NCBI RefSeq assembly: GCF_011601275.1
Contig: NZ_JAAOLY010000011.1
Location: 124,001-188,000, forward strand
Source of the DNA: Janthinobacterium lividum
Lineage (GTDB): Bacteria; Pseudomonadota; Gammaproteobacteria; Burkholderiales; Burkholderiaceae_D
DNA length: 64,000 nt
Reading direction: 5' to 3'
Made by a program: the position numbers and the translations under genes. Position 1 is the stretch's first letter, and the number at the start of each line of letters is the position of its first letter. Shown here piece after piece: positions 43,311 through 54,224 of this stretch. The notes under the pieces were generated by a model. The model had not been told where the DNA came from, ran no database searches, and saw nothing but the letters and a program-made list of their open reading frames with translations.

Positions 43311-43358
43311 AAGCGGACAAGGGCTGTTACCGGACGAGGCAAGCGCCCCGCCACGCTA

Positions 43359-43595
43359 TCAGGACTTGCTTTTCTCTTTCGTCTCGACGTCGATGGTGCT
43401 TTTGTCGGCCACTTGCGATGGCGCAGCAGGAGGGGTATTGGCTGCCGGCGCGTCATCGTCGCCCTTGACGCCGTCCTTGAAGCCTTTGACGGCCTTGCCG
43501 ATATCACCGCCGATATTGCCCAGTTTCTTGGTGCCGAAGACCAGCATCACGATGACCAGAACGATCACCCAGTGCCAAATACTCAATGAACCCAT
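43359..43595 (-). CDS. tatA: Sec-independent protein translocase subunit TatA
   Basis: The 78-residue pore-forming Tat subunit opens [20 protein letters not shown], a single membrane helix, followed by [20 protein letters not shown], the TatA amphipathic helix. The C-terminal tail is short and acidic to Pro-rich. The ATG at 43595 has a GGAG site. First of tatABC, 80 bp after hinT. Confidence 0.95.
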   Translation of the reverse strand: MGSLSIWHWVIVLVIVMLVFGTKKLGNIGGDIGKAVKGFKDGVKGDDDAPAANTPPAAPSQVADKSTIDVETKEKSKS

Positions 43596-43675
43596 CACAT
43601 TCTCCTTGCGGGACGGTGCCCGAATAGCGTCAACCAATGCCGGTAGTATACACGTGAACCCGGCGCGCAGCGAAA

Positions 43676-44047
43676 TCAGTGTTGACCGCGCCAGGGACGG
43701 GGACCGCCGTACACATGCATGTGCAGGTGATACACCTCTTGCCCGCCGTTCGGGCCGCTGTTGATCATGGTCTTGAAACCGCCGGCAGGCACGCCATCGG
43801 CGTCATACGTGACGGCGCAGCCGAACTCGGCAGCGAGTTTCGGCGCCAAACGCAGCAACTTGCCCAGCATTTCCGTATGGCTATCGTCGCAGTCGGACAG
43901 GCTGGCCACGTGGCGCTTCGGGATCAGCAGCAGGTGCACGGGCGCGGCCGGGTTGATGTCCTTGAAGGCCAGCAAGTCTTCGTCTTCATACACGATGGTC
44001 GAAGGAATTTGTTTTGCAGCAATCTTGCAGAAAATACAGTTATCCAC
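43676..44047 (-). CDS. hinT: HIT-family purine nucleoside phosphoramidase
   Basis: The 123-residue HIT protein starts [20 protein letters not shown], the HinT N-terminus with a Cys pair, and has [16 protein letters not shown] in the middle. The catalytic triad region HLHMHVYGG near residue 110 is present. HinT hydrolyses adenosine phosphoramidates and aminoacyl-adenylates. It is embedded between hisE (15 bp) and tatA on one strand, a common betaproteobacterial arrangement. Confidence 0.93.
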   Translation of the reverse strand: MDNCIFCKIAAKQIPSTIVYEDEDLLAFKDINPAAPVHLLLIPKRHVASLSDCDDSHTEMLGKLLRLAPKLAAEFGCAVTYDADGVPAGGFKTMINSGPNGGQEVYHLHMHVYGGPRPWRGQH

Positions 44048-44062
44048 GCACGCTCCAGTAGG

Positions 44063-44434
44063 TCAGTGTTTGTCTGTTTCGCCGGCGTCGCGCAACTCAT
44101 CCTTGCGCGCCGCCTTTTCTTCCAGGCCGGACAGGCCTTCGCGGCGTGCCAGCTCGTCGAGCACCTGCTGCGGCGTCAGGTCGAACTGCGCCAGCATCAC
44201 CAGCGAGTGGAACCACAGGTCGGCGCACTCGTACAGGACCTTCGACGGGTCGTTGTCGCGGCGCGCATCCTTGGCAGCCATCACGGTTTCCGTCGCTTCT
44301 TCGCCGATTTTTTTCAGAATCGCATCATCGCCCTTGGCAAACAGGCGCGCGACATACGACGTGGCGGGGTCGCCGCCGTTGGCCAGCTTGCGCGATTCGA
44401 TCACGGCGGCCAGGCGTTTTAAAGTTTCGCTCAT
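44063..44434 (-). CDS. hisE: Phosphoribosyl-ATP pyrophosphatase
   Basis: The 123-residue enzyme catalyses the second step of histidine synthesis (PR-ATP to PR-AMP). It is an all-alpha MazG-like fold with [16 protein letters not shown] near residues 41-56 and [20 protein letters not shown] near 69-88, holding the metal-binding acidic residues. hisE is separate from hisI here, unlike the fused enterobacterial gene. Its start overlaps the hisI stop by 4 bp. Confidence 0.95.
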   Translation of the reverse strand: MSETLKRLAAVIESRKLANGGDPATSYVARLFAKGDDAILKKIGEEATETVMAAKDARRDNDPSKVLYECADLWFHSLVMLAQFDLTPQQVLDELARREGLSGLEEKAARKDELRDAGETDKH

Positions 44435-44868
44435 TTGCTCTTGCTTTCCGCGTAAATCGCCTCGGGGTCTTTCAGCACGGGGTCGGTGACTTGCCATTCG
44501 CCCGTTTTTTCGTCGCCTTCGAATTTCTGGAAGAAACACGAGTGGCGGCCCGTATGGCAGGCGATGCCGCCCGCCTGCTCGATTTTCAGCAAGACCACGT
44601 CTTCGTCGCAATCGAGGCGGATTTCCAGCACTTTTTGCGTGTGGCCGGACTCTTCGCCCTTGTGCCACAGTTTCTTGCGCGAACGGCTCCAGTACACGGC
44701 TTCGCCCAGTTCCACCGTGCGCGCCAGCGCGTCGCGGTTCATCCAGGCAAACATCAGCACGTCATTGCTGCCCGCTTCCTGCGCGATCACGGGCACCAGG
44801 CCGTGCTCGTCCCATTTGACCTTTTTCAGCCACTTGGCATTGCTTGCTACGATGGTTCCATTTTGCAT
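44431..44868 (-). CDS. hisI: Phosphoribosyl-AMP cyclohydrolase
   Basis: The 145-residue zinc enzyme opens the adenine ring of PR-AMP, the third step of histidine synthesis. The core [35 protein letters not shown] and the zinc/magnesium ligands in [14 protein letters not shown] and [11 protein letters not shown] are conserved. It lies 33 bp after hisF and is coupled to hisE by an ATGA overlap. Confidence 0.95.
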   Translation of the reverse strand: MQNGTIVASNAKWLKKVKWDEHGLVPVIAQEAGSNDVLMFAWMNRDALARTVELGEAVYWSRSRKKLWHKGEESGHTQKVLEIRLDCDEDVVLLKIEQAGGIACHTGRHSCFFQKFEGDEKTGEWQVTDPVLKDPEAIYAESKSK

Positions 44869-44901
44869 GTTCTTCTATCCTGCTGATTTTACCGCTTGTG
44901 T

Positions 44902-45663
44902 TTACGCCAGGCGCATGGGGATGCCCTGCTGCGCCATGAAACGCTTGGCTTCCTGCACCGTGTGCTGGCCATAGTGGAAGATGCTGGCGGCCAGCACGGC
45001 ATCCGCGCGGCCCACTTTGATGCCATCGACCAGATCCTGCAAACCGCCCACGCCGCCAGAGGCGATGACGGGGATGCTGACGGCATCGGACACGCCGCGC
45101 GTCAGGCCCAGGTCGAAGCCGACCTTGGTGCCGTCGCGGTCCATACTGGTGAGCAAGATTTCACCGGCGCCCAGGCTTTCCATTTTACGCGCCCACGCGA
45201 ACGCGTCCAGGCCCGTGGCGGTGCGTCCGCCATGGGTAAACACTTCCCACTTGCCGGGCGACACCTGCTTGGCGTCGATGGCGACGACGATGCATTGCGA
45301 GCCGTGCTTTTGCGAGGCCTCGTACACCAGTTGCGGATTCGTCACGGCCGAGGTGTTGATGCTGACCTTGTCGGCGCCCGCGTTGAGCAGTCGGCGCACG
45401 TCTTCCACCACGCGCACGCCGCCGCCCACGGTCAGCGGAATGAACACTTGCGACGCCACGGCTTCGATGATGTCGAAGATCAGGCCGCGGTTGTCGCTGG
45501 ACGCGGTAATGTCGAGGAAAGTGATTTCATCGGCGCCCTGCTCGTCATAGCGGCGGGCGATTTCCACCGGGTCGCCGGCGTCGCGCAATTCCGTGAAATT
45601 GACGCCTTTGACGACGCGGCCGTTGGTCACGTCGAGGCAGGGGATGATACGTTTTGCAAGCAT
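44902..45663 (-). CDS. hisF: Imidazole glycerol phosphate synthase cyclase subunit
   Basis: The 253-residue beta/alpha-barrel makes IGP and AICAR from PRFAR and ammonia delivered by His[21 protein letters not shown] contains the first catalytic Asp, and VVAIDAKQV near residue 128 the second. The frame is open upstream, but this ATG gives the family N-terminus. It follows hisA after 60 bp. Confidence 0.96.
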   Translation of the reverse strand: MLAKRIIPCLDVTNGRVVKGVNFTELRDAGDPVEIARRYDEQGADEITFLDITASSDNRGLIFDIIEAVASQVFIPLTVGGGVRVVEDVRRLLNAGADKVSINTSAVTNPQLVYEASQKHGSQCIVVAIDAKQVSPGKWEVFTHGGRTATGLDAFAWARKMESLGAGEILLTSMDRDGTKVGFDLGLTRGVSDAVSIPVIASGGVGGLQDLVDGIKVGRADAVLAASIFHYGQHTVQEAKRFMAQQGIPMRLA

Positions 45664-45723
45664 GATGGTATCCAGATTGTCGCCAGGCCGGGCGTGCGCA
45701 GGCACGCTCCCGGCCGGGCAGGC

Positions 45724-46497
45724 TTAAACGGCGGCGTCGGTCAGTTCGTCGGCGCGTTCTTGCGCCTGCGCCAGGTCGATCGTGCCCTCATAGATGGAAC
45801 GGCCGCAGATGACGCCTTCGATGCCTTCGGCCTGGACCGCGCACAGCGCTTCCACGTCGCCGATATTGTGCAGGCCACCCGAGGCGATGACGGGAATCTT
45901 GACCGCTTGCGCCAGCTTGACGGTGGCGTCGATATTGATACCGCCCATCATGCCGTCGCGGCCGATGTCCGTGTAGATGATCGATTCGACGCCGTAGGCT
46001 TCGAATTTTTTCGCCAGGTCGATCACTTCGTGGCCCGACATCTTGCTCCAGCCATCCGTTGCCACCTTGCCATCCTTGGCGTCGAGGCCAACGATGATGT
46101 GGCCCGGGAAGGCGCTGCAGGCATCGTGCAGGAAGCCGGGGCTTTTCACGGCCGCCGTGCCGATGATGATGTAGGTGATGCCGGCGTCGAGGTAACGCTC
46201 GATGGTGTCGAGATCACGGATGCCGCCGCCCAGCTGCACGGGGATTTCCTCGATGTCGTTTTCCACGGCGAAATCTTGCACGGCCTTCAGGATGGCCTTG
46301 ACGGCGCCTTCGTTCTTCGGCTTGCCGGCAAAAGCGCCGTTCAGGTCGACCAGGTGCAGCCGGCGCGCGCCTTGCATCAGCCAATGGCGGGCCATGTCGG
46401 CCGGGTCTTCGGAAAATACGGTGGCAAGTTCCATATCGCCTTGTTTCAGGCGTACGCAGTGACCGTCTTTCAGGTCGATGGCGGGAATGAGCAGCAT
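45724..46497 (-). CDS. hisA: ProFAR isomerase (HisA)
   Basis: The 257-residue beta/alpha-barrel isomerase opens the ribose ring of Pro[23 protein letters not shown] gives the catalytic Asp8; [20 protein letters not shown] and the C-terminal half [15 protein letters not shown] with the second Asp are present. It lies between hisH and hisF, both catalysing adjacent steps. Confidence 0.96.
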   Translation of the reverse strand: MLLIPAIDLKDGHCVRLKQGDMELATVFSEDPADMARHWLMQGARRLHLVDLNGAFAGKPKNEGAVKAILKAVQDFAVENDIEEIPVQLGGGIRDLDTIERYLDAGITYIIIGTAAVKSPGFLHDACSAFPGHIIVGLDAKDGKVATDGWSKMSGHEVIDLAKKFEAYGVESIIYTDIGRDGMMGGINIDATVKLAQAVKIPVIASGGLHNIGDVEALCAVQAEGIEGVICGRSIYEGTIDLAQAQERADELTDAAV

Positions 46498-46551
46498 GGT
46501 CAGTGTGGTATCAGAGTGAGTGGGAAGCGAAAAAAAGCCGGATAGCTAACG

Positions 46552-47190
46552 TTAAGGTTGCCAGTGAACGAAATTCTTGTACAGCTGCAAGCCAGCGGCA
46601 GCACTTTTTTCAGGGTGGAACTGTGTGGCGAAAATATTATCACGGGCGACGGCGCAAGCGAACGGCGCACCATAGACAGTCTCGCCCACCGTGTGCAACG
46701 CCTCTTGAGGTTGAGCAAAATAGCTGTGCACAAAGTAAAAATACGCGTTGTCATCGATGCCATCCCACATGACATGGGACGCCGTTTGCCGCACTTGGTT
46801 CCAGCCCATTTGCGGCACCTTGAAGCGCGAGCCGTCTTCCTGCACCTGGCCGTCGAGCTGGAAGCGCACGACTTTGCCTGGCAGCAAACCCAAACCGGCC
46901 GCATCGCCCTCTTCGCTGCCGTCGAACAGCATCTGCTCGCCGATGCACACGCCCAGCACAGGCTTGCTGTCGGCGGCGCGCAGCAGCGCTTCGAGCACGC
47001 CCGATTCGCGCAGGCTGCGCATGCAGTCGGGCATGGCGCCCTGACCTGGCAAGACGATGCGGTCGGCGCTGTCGATGTCTTGCGCCAATCCGGAAATGCG
47101 CACGTCGGCTTCGGGCGCCACGGCGCGCAACGCTTGCGCCACCGAGCGCAAATTGCCCATGCCGTAATCCACCACCACAATTTTATTCAT
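46552..47190 (-). CDS. hisH: Imidazole glycerol phosphate synthase glutaminase subunit
   Basis: The 212-residue class I glutamine amidotransferase supplies ammonia to HisF. The nucleophile Cys lies in [17 protein letters not shown] near residue 81, and the His-Glu pair in [16 protein letters not shown] near residue 193. [20 protein letters not shown] is the standard N-terminus. It lies 35 bp after hisB. Confidence 0.96.
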   Translation of the reverse strand: MNKIVVVDYGMGNLRSVAQALRAVAPEADVRISGLAQDIDSADRIVLPGQGAMPDCMRSLRESGVLEALLRAADSKPVLGVCIGEQMLFDGSEEGDAAGLGLLPGKVVRFQLDGQVQEDGSRFKVPQMGWNQVRQTASHVMWDGIDDNAYFYFVHSYFAQPQEALHTVGETVYGAPFACAVARDNIFATQFHPEKSAAAGLQLYKNFVHWQP

Positions 47191-47225
47191 GTTTGATCTC
47201 GGAATCTACAGTGGTTCGCGGGCGC

Positions 47226-47816
47226 TTACAGGCTGCCCTTGGTCGATGGAATGATACCGGCCGCGCGCTCGTCGAGCTCGGCAGCCATGCGCAGCGCGCG
47301 GCCAAAGGCCTTGAACACGGTTTCGCATTGATGGTGGGCATTCGTGCCGCGCAGGTTATCGATATGCAAGGTCACGCCCGCATGGTTGACGAAGCCGCGG
47401 AAAAATTCCAGGGTCAGGTCGACGTCGAAACCGGCGATCATGGCACGCGTAAACGGGATGTGATATTCGATGCCAGGGCGGCCCGAGAAATCGAGCACCA
47501 CGCGCGACAGCGCCTCGTCCAGCGGCACGTACGCGTGGCCGTAGCGGCGGATGCCCTTCTTGTCGCCGATGGCCTTGGCCACGGCCATGCCCAGGGTGAT
47601 GCCCACGTCTTCCACCGTATGGTGGTTATCGATATGCACGTCGCCCGTCGCTTCGATATCGAGGTCGATCAAGCCGTGGCGGGCGATCTGGTCCAGCATA
47701 TGGTCGAGGAAGGGCACGCCGGTATTGAGCTTTTGCTGGCCCGTGCCGTCCAGGTTGAGGGCGACGCGAACTTGCGTCTCATTGGTGTTGCGCGTGATTT
47801 CTGCGGTGCGGTTCAT
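47226..47816 (-). CDS. hisB: Imidazoleglycerol-phosphate dehydratase
   Basis: The 196-residue monofunctional dehydratase carries manganese-binding motifs [13 protein letters not shown] near residue 70 and [17 protein letters not shown] near 165. It lacks the phosphatase domain fused in E. coli, so histidinol-phosphate phosphatase must be encoded elsewhere. The ATG at 47816 gives the normal length; the frame continues upstream without homology. It lies 19 bp after hisC. Confidence 0.95.
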   Translation of the reverse strand: MNRTAEITRNTNETQVRVALNLDGTGQQKLNTGVPFLDHMLDQIARHGLIDLDIEATGDVHIDNHHTVEDVGITLGMAVAKAIGDKKGIRRYGHAYVPLDEALSRVVLDFSGRPGIEYHIPFTRAMIAGFDVDLTLEFFRGFVNHAGVTLHIDNLRGTNAHHQCETVFKAFGRALRMAAELDERAAGIIPSTKGSL

Positions 47817-47835
47817 GGGAGGCTCTGGCGGTAGG

Positions 47836-48930
47836 CTAAACGAGGGATGCCTTGAAGGCATCGTAAAAAAGGGAATTTTCTTCCGGGGTGCTGACGCTGA
47901 TGCGCAGGCAATTGGCCAGCGCAGCATGCATTTTACTCATATTTTTAATTAAAACCCTGCGGGCAAGCAGTTTTGCGCAAACATCGTCGGAATCAGCCAC
48001 ACGAATCAGAAGAAAATTTGCCTTCGAGGGAAATACCGTCACACCGGGCAGTTCCGCCAGGCGCAGCGCCAGCGCGTCGCGCGCGCTGTTGAGCAGGGCC
48101 GCCTGCGCATTCAACACATCGATGTGATCGAGCGCGAATTCGGCCGCCGCCTGCGTCAGCACGTTCACATTGTACGGCGGGCGCACTTTCTCGAATTGCG
48201 CCAGCAGGGCCGGCGCGGCCGACATATAGCCGAGGCGGATGCCGGCCAGGCCCAGTTTCGACACGGTGCGCATCACCACCAGGTTCTCGAACTCGGGCAG
48301 GCGGCCCATGAAACTGTGCTGCGCGAACGGCTCATACGCTTCGTCGACGACGGCGATGCCCGTGTCGCCGAGGGCCGCCAGGATGCGCTCGATGTCGGCG
48401 CCGGCAAACAGGTTGCCCGTCGGGTTATTCGGATAGGCGAGGAAGACCAGCGCCGGGCGGTGTTCTTCGATGGCCGCCAGCATGGCCGGCATGTCCATGC
48501 TGAAGTCCGGCAGCAAGGGCACGCCGACGAAATCCATGCCGGCGAACTGCGCCGAGCGCGCATACATGACAAAGGCCGGCACGGGCGCCAGCAGCACGGC
48601 GCGCTTGCCTGGCTCCTGATGGGCGCAGGCCATGGCCAGGATGGAAATGAGTTCATCGGAACCGTTGCCCAGCATGACATCGTAGCCGGCGGGCACGCCG
48701 AGTTTGGCGCAAATGGCCGCCTGCAGGCTGGCGTACGACGGCGGATAGCGGTTCAGCACCACGCCGGCCAGGCGCGCGCCCAGTTCCTCGCGCAGATGCG
48801 GCGGCAGCGGATACGGGTTTTCCATCGCATCGAGTTTGATGTAACCGCTGGCATCGGCTACCTGGTAGCTTTTGACGGCCCGCACATCGGACCGCACGGT
48901 GTTGTTGATTAACTGATCGAGGAAAGACAT
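47836..48930 (-). CDS. hisC: Histidinol-phosphate aminotransferase
   Basis: The 364-residue PLP-dependent aminotransferase has the substrate-binding N-terminal region [20 protein letters not shown] and [30 protein letters not shown] and the PLP lysine in [17 protein letters not shown] (near residue 225) complete the active site. It makes L-histidinol phosphate from imidazole acetol phosphate. The preceding gene on the strand is a DNA methyltransferase rather than hisD. Confidence 0.95.
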   Translation of the reverse strand: MSFLDQLINNTVRSDVRAVKSYQVADASGYIKLDAMENPYPLPPHLREELGARLAGVVLNRYPPSYASLQAAICAKLGVPAGYDVMLGNGSDELISILAMACAHQEPGKRAVLLAPVPAFVMYARSAQFAGMDFVGVPLLPDFSMDMPAMLAAIEEHRPALVFLAYPNNPTGNLFAGADIERILAALGDTGIAVVDEAYEPFAQHSFMGRLPEFENLVVMRTVSKLGLAGIRLGYMSAAPALLAQFEKVRPPYNVNVLTQAAAEFALDHIDVLNAQAALLNSARDALALRLAELPGVTVFPSKANFLLIRVADSDDVCAKLLARRVLIKNMSKMHAALANCLRISVSTPEENSLFYDAFKASLV

Positions 48931-48963
48931 GCTGCAAACACTCCTGATGGAATTAAATGGAGA

Positions 48964-49896
48964 CTAAATGACGACGTCTTCCGGCACGGCGACGCTGCGC
49001 GCCTTGCGGGCCGGCGCTTTTTTCACGGCGGGCGATTTCTTCACGACGGCCGGCTTTTTGGCCGCCGCCGGCTTTTTCGCTGCCGCCTTGGCGGCCTTCG
49101 GCACGGCCGGCGTGGCCAGTTCCTGCGTCAGCGCGGCCAGGCGCTGTTCTATGATGGCGCAATAGTCGGCGTTCAATTCAAAGCCGACGAAATCGCGCCC
49201 GCAGCGCTTTGCCGCCAGGGCCGTGGTGCCGCTGCCCATGAACAGGTCGAGCACCACGCCGCCGGGCGGGCATGAAGCCTTGACCATGCGCTCGATGATT
49301 TCGAGCGGCTTTTGCGTCGGGTGGTCGGCCCGTTCCGGGTGCTCCTTGTGCAGGCGCGATACGCTCCACAAGTCTTTCGGGTTGTAACCCACTTCCAGCC
49401 ATTTGGCGCCGATGAAGATCGAGCGCGAACGGGCTTTCTTGGTGGCAGCGTCGTAGGCGATGCGCACCGCGTCAAGGTCGAAGTAGTAATCCTTGCGCTT
49501 GACGAAGAAGCCGATGGTGTCGTGCACCGATGAAAAGCTGCGCACGCTGCCGCCCATGGACGGCACGCGGCGGTCCCAGATGATTTCATTCATCATCGCC
49601 ATGCGCTGTTTCAGCATGACGAAGATCTCCGGCGAATAGCGCCAGGTCAGAAAAATGTACAGGCTGCCGTTGGCTTTGAGCTTGGGCAGCGCCGCATCGA
49701 TCCACTGTTCCGTCCAGCGCAGGTAGTCGGCCACCGACTGCTGGTCCGAGGCATTGCCGTAATCCTTGCCCAGGTTGTACGGCGGATCCGTCAGGATCAG
49801 GTCCACCGAGCCATCGGGAATGCGCGCCAGCCCCGCCAGCGCATCTTCGCAATAGACCCGGTTGACCCAGTCCGGCTGCTCCGCCAACTTCGTCAT
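48964..49896 (-). CDS. Beta-class DNA methyltransferase with a histone H1-like tail, inside the his cluster
   Basis: The 310-residue SAM-dependent N6-adenine/N4-cytosine methyltransferase has motif [13 protein letters not shown] near residue 37 and motif [17 protein letters not shown] near 215; this IV-before-I order defines the beta class, as in YhdJ/M.EcoKII. A 50-residue Lys/Ala/Pro tail ([20 protein letters not shown]) follows, like an H1 or AlgP tail, probably for non-specific DNA binding. No restriction enzyme is nearby, so it is an orphan. Its ATG overlaps the hisD stop by 4 bp, and hisC follows 33 bp later, placing it firmly in the his operon. The recognition site cannot be read; YhdJ methylates ATGCAT. 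Confidence 0.9.
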   Translation of the reverse strand: MTKLAEQPDWVNRVYCEDALAGLARIPDGSVDLILTDPPYNLGKDYGNASDQQSVADYLRWTEQWIDAALPKLKANGSLYIFLTWRYSPEIFVMLKQRMAMMNEIIWDRRVPSMGGSVRSFSSVHDTIGFFVKRKDYYFDLDAVRIAYDAATKKARSRSIFIGAKWLEVGYNPKDLWSVSRLHKEHPERADHPTQKPLEIIERMVKASCPPGGVVLDLFMGSGTTALAAKRCGRDFVGFELNADYCAIIEQRLAALTQELATPAVPKAAKAAAKKPAAAKKPAVVKKSPAVKKAPARKARSVAVPEDVVI

Positions 49897-51218
49897 GGCT
49901 GTGGCTTCAGGCGCAGTTCGGCGCTGCGCGCGTGCGCCTGCAAGCCTTCGCCATACGCCAGCGTGGCGGCGACACGGCCCAGGGTTTGCGCGCCCGCTTC
50001 ACTGACGTGAATGATGGACGAGCGCTTCTGGAAGTCGTACACGCCCAGCGGCGACGAAAAACGCGCCGTGCGCGACGTTGGCAGCACGTGATTGGGACCG
50101 CAGCAATAGTCGCCCAGCGATTCGGACGAGAAGCGGCCGAGGAACATGGCGCCCGCATGGCGGATCTGCTCGGCCCACTGCTGCGGATTCTCCGCCGAGA
50201 TTTCCAGGTGCTCCGCGGCGATGCTGTTGGCGATCTCGCACGCCTCTTCCATGCTGCGCACCTTGATCAGGGCGCCGCGGTCCGCCAGCGAGGTGCTGAT
50301 GGTGGCCTGGCGCGGCATCGTCGGCAGCAGCTTGGCGATGCTTTCTTCGACTTTGGCGATGTAATCGGCGTCCGGGCACAGCAAAATCGCTTGCGCCAGT
50401 TCGTCGTGCTCGGCCTGCGAAAACAGGTCCATGGCCACCCAGTCCGGGTCCGTCGTGCCATCACACAGCACGAGGATTTCGGAAGGCCCCGCGATCATGT
50501 CGATGCCGACGATGCCGAACACGCGGCGCTTGGCGGCCGCCACATAGGCGTTGCCGGGACCGACGATCTTGTCCACGGCGGTGATCGTCTGCGTGCCATA
50601 CGCCAGCGCGCCGACGGCTTGCGCGCCGCCGATGGTGATCACGCGCGTCACGCCCGCGATCGCGGCGGCGGCCAGCACCATCTGATTTTTCACGCCATCG
50701 GGCGTCGGCACCACCATGATGATCTCGCTCACGCCGGCCACGTGCGCGGGAATCGCGTTCATCAGCACGGACGACGGATATGCTGCCTTGCCGCCCGGGA
50801 CGTAGATGCCGACCCGGTCCAGCGGCGTGATCTTCTGCCCCAGCACCGTGCCATCGGGCTCGGTGTAGGTAAAACCGCGCAATTCCTCGCGCTGGCGTTC
50901 GTGGAAGGCGCGGATGCGCTGGGCGGCGATCTGCAGCGCCTCGCGCTGGGCCGACGGCAAGCCGTTCAGGGCCGCCTGCAATTCGGCCTGCGAAATATCG
51001 AAGGCCGCCATTTCCGCAGCGCCGCCATGCGGGATGCGGTCGAAACGGTTGGTGTATTCCAGTACGGCGGCGTCGCCGCGCGTTTTCACGTCGGCCAGGA
51101 TTTTTGCGACCGACGTTTCAATCGCCGCATCGGTCCCCTCCTCGAACGCCAGCAAGGTGTCGAGCGATTGTTGGAAACCATCCTGGTCTGAATCGAGCTT
51201 GCGTATCTGTATCGGCAT
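49893..51218 (-). CDS. hisD: Histidinol dehydrogenase
   Basis: The 441-residue zinc enzyme oxidises L-histidinol to histidine in two NAD-dependent steps. Conserved parts include [20 protein letters not shown] near residue 130, [16 protein letters not shown] near 220 and [16 protein letters not shown] near 255 with catalytic residues. [13 protein letters not shown] sequence ([10 protein letters not shown]) follows. It ends in an overlap with the methyltransferase gene and starts 26 bp after hisG. Confidence 0.96.
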   Translation of the reverse strand: MPIQIRKLDSDQDGFQQSLDTLLAFEEGTDAAIETSVAKILADVKTRGDAAVLEYTNRFDRIPHGGAAEMAAFDISQAELQAALNGLPSAQREALQIAAQRIRAFHERQREELRGFTYTEPDGTVLGQKITPLDRVGIYVPGGKAAYPSSVLMNAIPAHVAGVSEIIMVVPTPDGVKNQMVLAAAAIAGVTRVITIGGAQAVGALAYGTQTITAVDKIVGPGNAYVAAAKRRVFGIVGIDMIAGPSEILVLCDGTTDPDWVAMDLFSQAEHDELAQAILLCPDADYIAKVEESIAKLLPTMPRQATISTSLADRGALIKVRSMEEACEIANSIAAEHLEISAENPQQWAEQIRHAGAMFLGRFSSESLGDYCCGPNHVLPTSRTARFSSPLGVYDFQKRSSIIHVSEAGAQTLGRVAATLAYGEGLQAHARSAELRLKPQP

Positions 51219-51244
51219 AATCGGCTTTCTGCTACTGAATGTGT

Positions 51245-51913
51245 CTAGGCTTGCGAGGCGCGTTCGAACGCCTCGATAATCGGCTGCAAGCGCTCGCGCT
51301 TGAGCTTGAGCGCGGCCTGGTTGACCACCAGGCGCGACGAAATTTCCATGATGTGTTCGACCTCGACGAGGTTGTTCGCGCGCAGGGTGCTGCCCGTGCT
51401 GACCAGGTCGACGATGGCGTCGGACAAACCGACCAAAGGCGCCAGCTCCATCGAGCCATACAGCTTGATCAGGTCGACGTGCACGCCCTTGGCGGCGAAG
51501 TGCTCGCGCGCCGTGTGCACGAACTTGGTGGCCACGCGTAAGCGCGCGCCCTGGTGCACGGCCTTTTCGTAGTCAAAACCGGCCTGCACCGCCACCGACA
51601 TGCGGCAGGCGGCGATATTCAGGTCGATCGGCTGGTACAGGCCTTCGCCGCCGTGTTCGAGCAAGACATCCTTGCCCGCCACGCCGAAATCGGCCGCGCC
51701 GTACTGCACGTAGGTCGGCACGTCGCTGGCGCGCACGATGATGACACGCACGTTCGGATCGTTGGTGGCCAAAATCAGCTTGCGCGAGGTTTCCGGGTTT
51801 TCCAGCACCTTGATGCCGGCCGCCTCCAGCAGCGGCATGGTGTCCTCAAAAATGCGGCCTTTCGAGAGCGCCAAAATCAGCTGGGAGCTGTCACCGTTAT
51901 TCGATCCGTTCAT
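51245..51913 (-). CDS. hisG: ATP phosphoribosyltransferase, short form
   Basis: The 222-residue catalytic subunit of the first committed step of histidine synthesis has [20 protein letters not shown] at the N-terminus and the PRPP-binding region [20 protein letters not shown] near residue 160. The C-terminal regulatory ACT-like domain of long HisG is absent, so it should need HisZ for activity and feedback; hisZ is not in the window. It follows murA by 12 bp. Confidence 0.95.
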   Translation of the reverse strand: MNGSNNGDSSQLILALSKGRIFEDTMPLLEAAGIKVLENPETSRKLILATNDPNVRVIIVRASDVPTYVQYGAADFGVAGKDVLLEHGGEGLYQPIDLNIAACRMSVAVQAGFDYEKAVHQGARLRVATKFVHTAREHFAAKGVHVDLIKLYGSMELAPLVGLSDAIVDLVSTGSTLRANNLVEVEHIMEISSRLVVNQAALKLKRERLQPIIEAFERASQA

Positions 51914-51925
51914 GCTCGTTCCTTG

Positions 51926-53176
51926 TTATTTGATGCGTACGATGTTCGCGCCGACGGCCGACAGTTTCACTTCCATGCGGTCGTAGCCGCGGTCGAGGTG
52001 ATAGATGCGGTCGATCAGGGTTTCGCCGTCGGCGGCCAAGGCCGCGATCACCAGCGACGCCGAAGCGCGCAAGTCGGTCGCCATCACGGGCGCGCCGCGC
52101 AGCTGCTTGACGCCGGCGATGATGGCCGTGTTGCCTTCGATGGTGATGTCGGCGCCCAGGCGGTTCATTTCCTGCACGTGCATGAAGCGGTTCTCGAAGA
52201 TCGTCTCGGTGACGCGGCTGGCGCCATTGGCGATCGTGTTCACGGCCATGAACTGCGCCTGCATGTCGGTCGGGAAGCCCGGGTATTCCGTCGTGCGGAA
52301 GCTGACGGGGTTAGGACGGGCCGACATCTCGGCGCGGATCCAGTCGGCGCCGAAGGTCATCGTCAGGCCCATGGCGCGCAGCTTGTCGAGCGCCGAGTCG
52401 AGGATATCGGTGCGCACGTTGCGCAGGGTGATATCGCCGCCGGTGGCCGCCACGGCGCACAGGAAAGTACCCGTCTCGATACGGTCGGCGATCACCGCGT
52501 GCGAGGCGCCGTGCAGCGCGTCCACGCCCTGGATCACCAAGCGGCTGGTGCCGATGCCGTCGATCTTCGCGCCCATGGCCACCAGCAGGTGGGCCAGGTC
52601 CGTCACTTCCGGTTCGCAGGCGGCGTTTTCCAGGATGGTCTCGCCTTCGGCCAGGGTCGCGGCCATCAGCAGGTTCTCGGTGCCGGTGACGGTGATCATG
52701 TCGGTGACGATGCGCGCGCCTTTGAGCTTGGCGCACTTGGCGTAGATGTAGCCCGCTTCGATGCGGATCTCGGCGCCCAGCGCTTCCAGGCCCTTGATGT
52801 GCTGGTCGACGGGACGCGAACCGATGGCGCAGCCGCCCGGCAGCGAGACCTTGGCTTCGCCGAAGCGCGCCAGCATGGGACCGAGCACGAGGATCGAGGC
52901 GCGCATGGTTTTCACCAGTTCATACGGCGCTTCCAGGGTGTCGATGGCGCTGCCGTTGAGGACCACGCGGTCGCCGTCCTGCTGCACTTTCAGGCCCGTC
53001 TGGCCCAGCAATTTCAACATCGTGGCCACGTCGTGCAAATGCGGCACGTTCGTCAGGTTCAGGTCGCCCGCGGTCAGCAGGCCCGCGCACAGGATGGGCA
53101 GGGCGGCGTTTTTCGCGCCGGAGATGGCGATGTCGCCGTTCAGGCGGTTGCCGCCGTTGATGAGGAGCTTGTCCAT
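51926..53176 (-). CDS. murA: UDP-N-acetylglucosamine 1-carboxyvinyltransferase
   Basis: The 416-residue enzyme transfers enolpyruvate to UDP-GlcNAc, the first committed step of peptidoglycan synthesis and the target of fosfomycin. The N-terminal [17 protein letters not shown] holds the active-site Lys-Asn, and the catalytic Cys is present in [14 protein letters not shown] near residue 115 (a Cys-type, fosfomycin-sensitive enzyme). It follows the bolA-like gene by 4 bp and precedes hisG, so cell-wall and histidine genes share a transcript. Confidence 0.96.
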   Translation of the reverse strand: MDKLLINGGNRLNGDIAISGAKNAALPILCAGLLTAGDLNLTNVPHLHDVATMLKLLGQTGLKVQQDGDRVVLNGSAIDTLEAPYELVKTMRASILVLGPMLARFGEAKVSLPGGCAIGSRPVDQHIKGLEALGAEIRIEAGYIYAKCAKLKGARIVTDMITVTGTENLLMAATLAEGETILENAACEPEVTDLAHLLVAMGAKIDGIGTSRLVIQGVDALHGASHAVIADRIETGTFLCAVAATGGDITLRNVRTDILDSALDKLRAMGLTMTFGADWIRAEMSARPNPVSFRTTEYPGFPTDMQAQFMAVNTIANGASRVTETIFENRFMHVQEMNRLGADITIEGNTAIIAGVKQLRGAPVMATDLRASASLVIAALAADGETLIDRIYHLDRGYDRMEVKLSAVGANIVRIK

Positions 53177-53180
53177 GTGC

Positions 53181-53417
53181 TTATCCTTGGAATTCTTCAG
53201 GTGTCAGGGTTTTCATCGACAGCGCGTGGATTTCCTCGCGCATGCGGTCGCCCAGTGCCGCGTAGACGATCTGGTGGCGCTGGATCAAACGCTTGCCGGC
53301 AAACGCGGGCGAGACGATCACGGCCTGGAAGTGCTGGCCATCGCCCTCCACTTCGAGGTGCGTGCATTCGAGGCCGGCCGACAGATAGCCGTGGATCAGT
53401 TCTGGAGTGGTGGTCAC
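53181..53417 (-). CDS. BolA/IbaG-family protein
   Basis: The 78-residue protein has the BolA fold: helix-strand start [20 protein letters not shown], then [20 protein letters not shown] with the conserved His and [18 protein letters not shown]. IbaG-type BolA proteins bind iron-sulfur clusters with monothiol glutaredoxins. I use the GTG at 53417 because AAGGA precedes it and it gives the usual length; an upstream ATG adds 15 unrelated residues. Its place next to murA matches the E. coli ibaG-murA pair. Confidence 0.88.
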   Translation of the reverse strand: MTTTPELIHGYLSAGLECTHLEVEGDGQHFQAVIVSPAFAGKRLIQRHQIVYAALGDRMREEIHALSMKTLTPEEFQG

Positions 53418-53462
53418 GATAAGTCCTTGATATTGAATAATGTAGTGATGTGGGTGCCGCAA

Positions 53463-54224
53463 TCAGTGGCGCAATCTGTAACCGCTTTTCAGCAGGCGGA
53501 TCGATGCCAGCGCCAGGATCACGAGGAAGCCGGCGACGATGAAAAGACTGAGCCACGGACTGACGTCGGACGTGCCGAAGAAGCCGTAGCGGAAGCCGTC
53601 GATCATGTAGAAGAAGGGGTTCAAATGCGATACCGTCTGCCAGAAGGCGGGCAGCGAATGGATCGAGTAGAACACGCCCGACAGGAAGGTGGCGGGCATG
53701 ATCAGGAAGTTCTGGAAGGCGGCCAGCTGGTCGAATTTTTCGGCCCAGATGCCGGCGATCAGGCCCATGGTGCCCAGCATGGCGGCGCCGAGGAAGGCGA
53801 AGACGACGATCCACAGCGGCGCGACGAATGACAGGTCAGCGAACCAGCACGTGATGGCAAACACGCCAAAGCCCACGGCCAGGCCGCGCGCGACGGAAGC
53901 GAGTACATACGCCGAAAAGATTTCCCAGTGCGACAGGGGCGTCAGCAGCACGAACACCAGGTTGCCCGTGATCTTGGACTGAATCAGCGAGGACGAGGAA
54001 TTGGCAAACGCATTTTGCAGCACGCTCATCATCACCAGGCCGGGAATCAAAAAGGCCGTGTAGCTGACGCCGGGGCTCGGCTCCACGCGGCCGTCGAGCA
54101 CATGGCCGAACACCAGCAGGTACAGCATCGACGTGAGCACGGGCGCGGCCACGGTTTGCGTCGCCACTTTCCAGAAGCGCAGCGTCTCTTTGTAGACGAG
54201 GGTGCGGAAACCTGTCGAAATCAT
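53463..54224 (-). CDS. ABC-2 type exporter permease
   Basis: The 253-residue six-helix ABC-2 permease is similar to YadH/NodJ. Conserved features are the N-terminal amphipathic region (TGFRTLVYKETLRFWKVATQ), the LIPGLVMMSVLQNAF segment and the FLSGVFYSIHSLPAFWQTVS motif typical of the family. It should pair with the ATPase encoded just upstream, whose stop overlaps its start by 4 bp. The substrate is unknown; in this location between mla and murA it is conserved across betaproteobacteria by general knowledge and may serve the envelope. Confidence 0.9.
   Translation of the reverse strand: MISTGFRTLVYKETLRFWKVATQTVAAPVLTSMLYLLVFGHVLDGRVEPSPGVSYTAFLIPGLVMMSVLQNAFANSSSSLIQSKITGNLVFVLLTPLSHWEIFSAYVLASVARGLAVGFGVFAITCWFADLSFVAPLWIVVFAFLGAAMLGTMGLIAGIWAEKFDQLAAFQNFLIMPATFLSGVFYSIHSLPAFWQTVSHLNPFFYMIDGFRYGFFGTSDVSPWLSLFIVAGFLVILALASIRLLKSGYRLRH

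Noticed and set aside
49019..49090. Repetitive stretch at the end of the methyltransferase as a frameshifted or chimeric end
   Set aside because: The frame continues cleanly to its stop, and Lys/Ala/Pro tails of this type are known on DNA-binding proteins.
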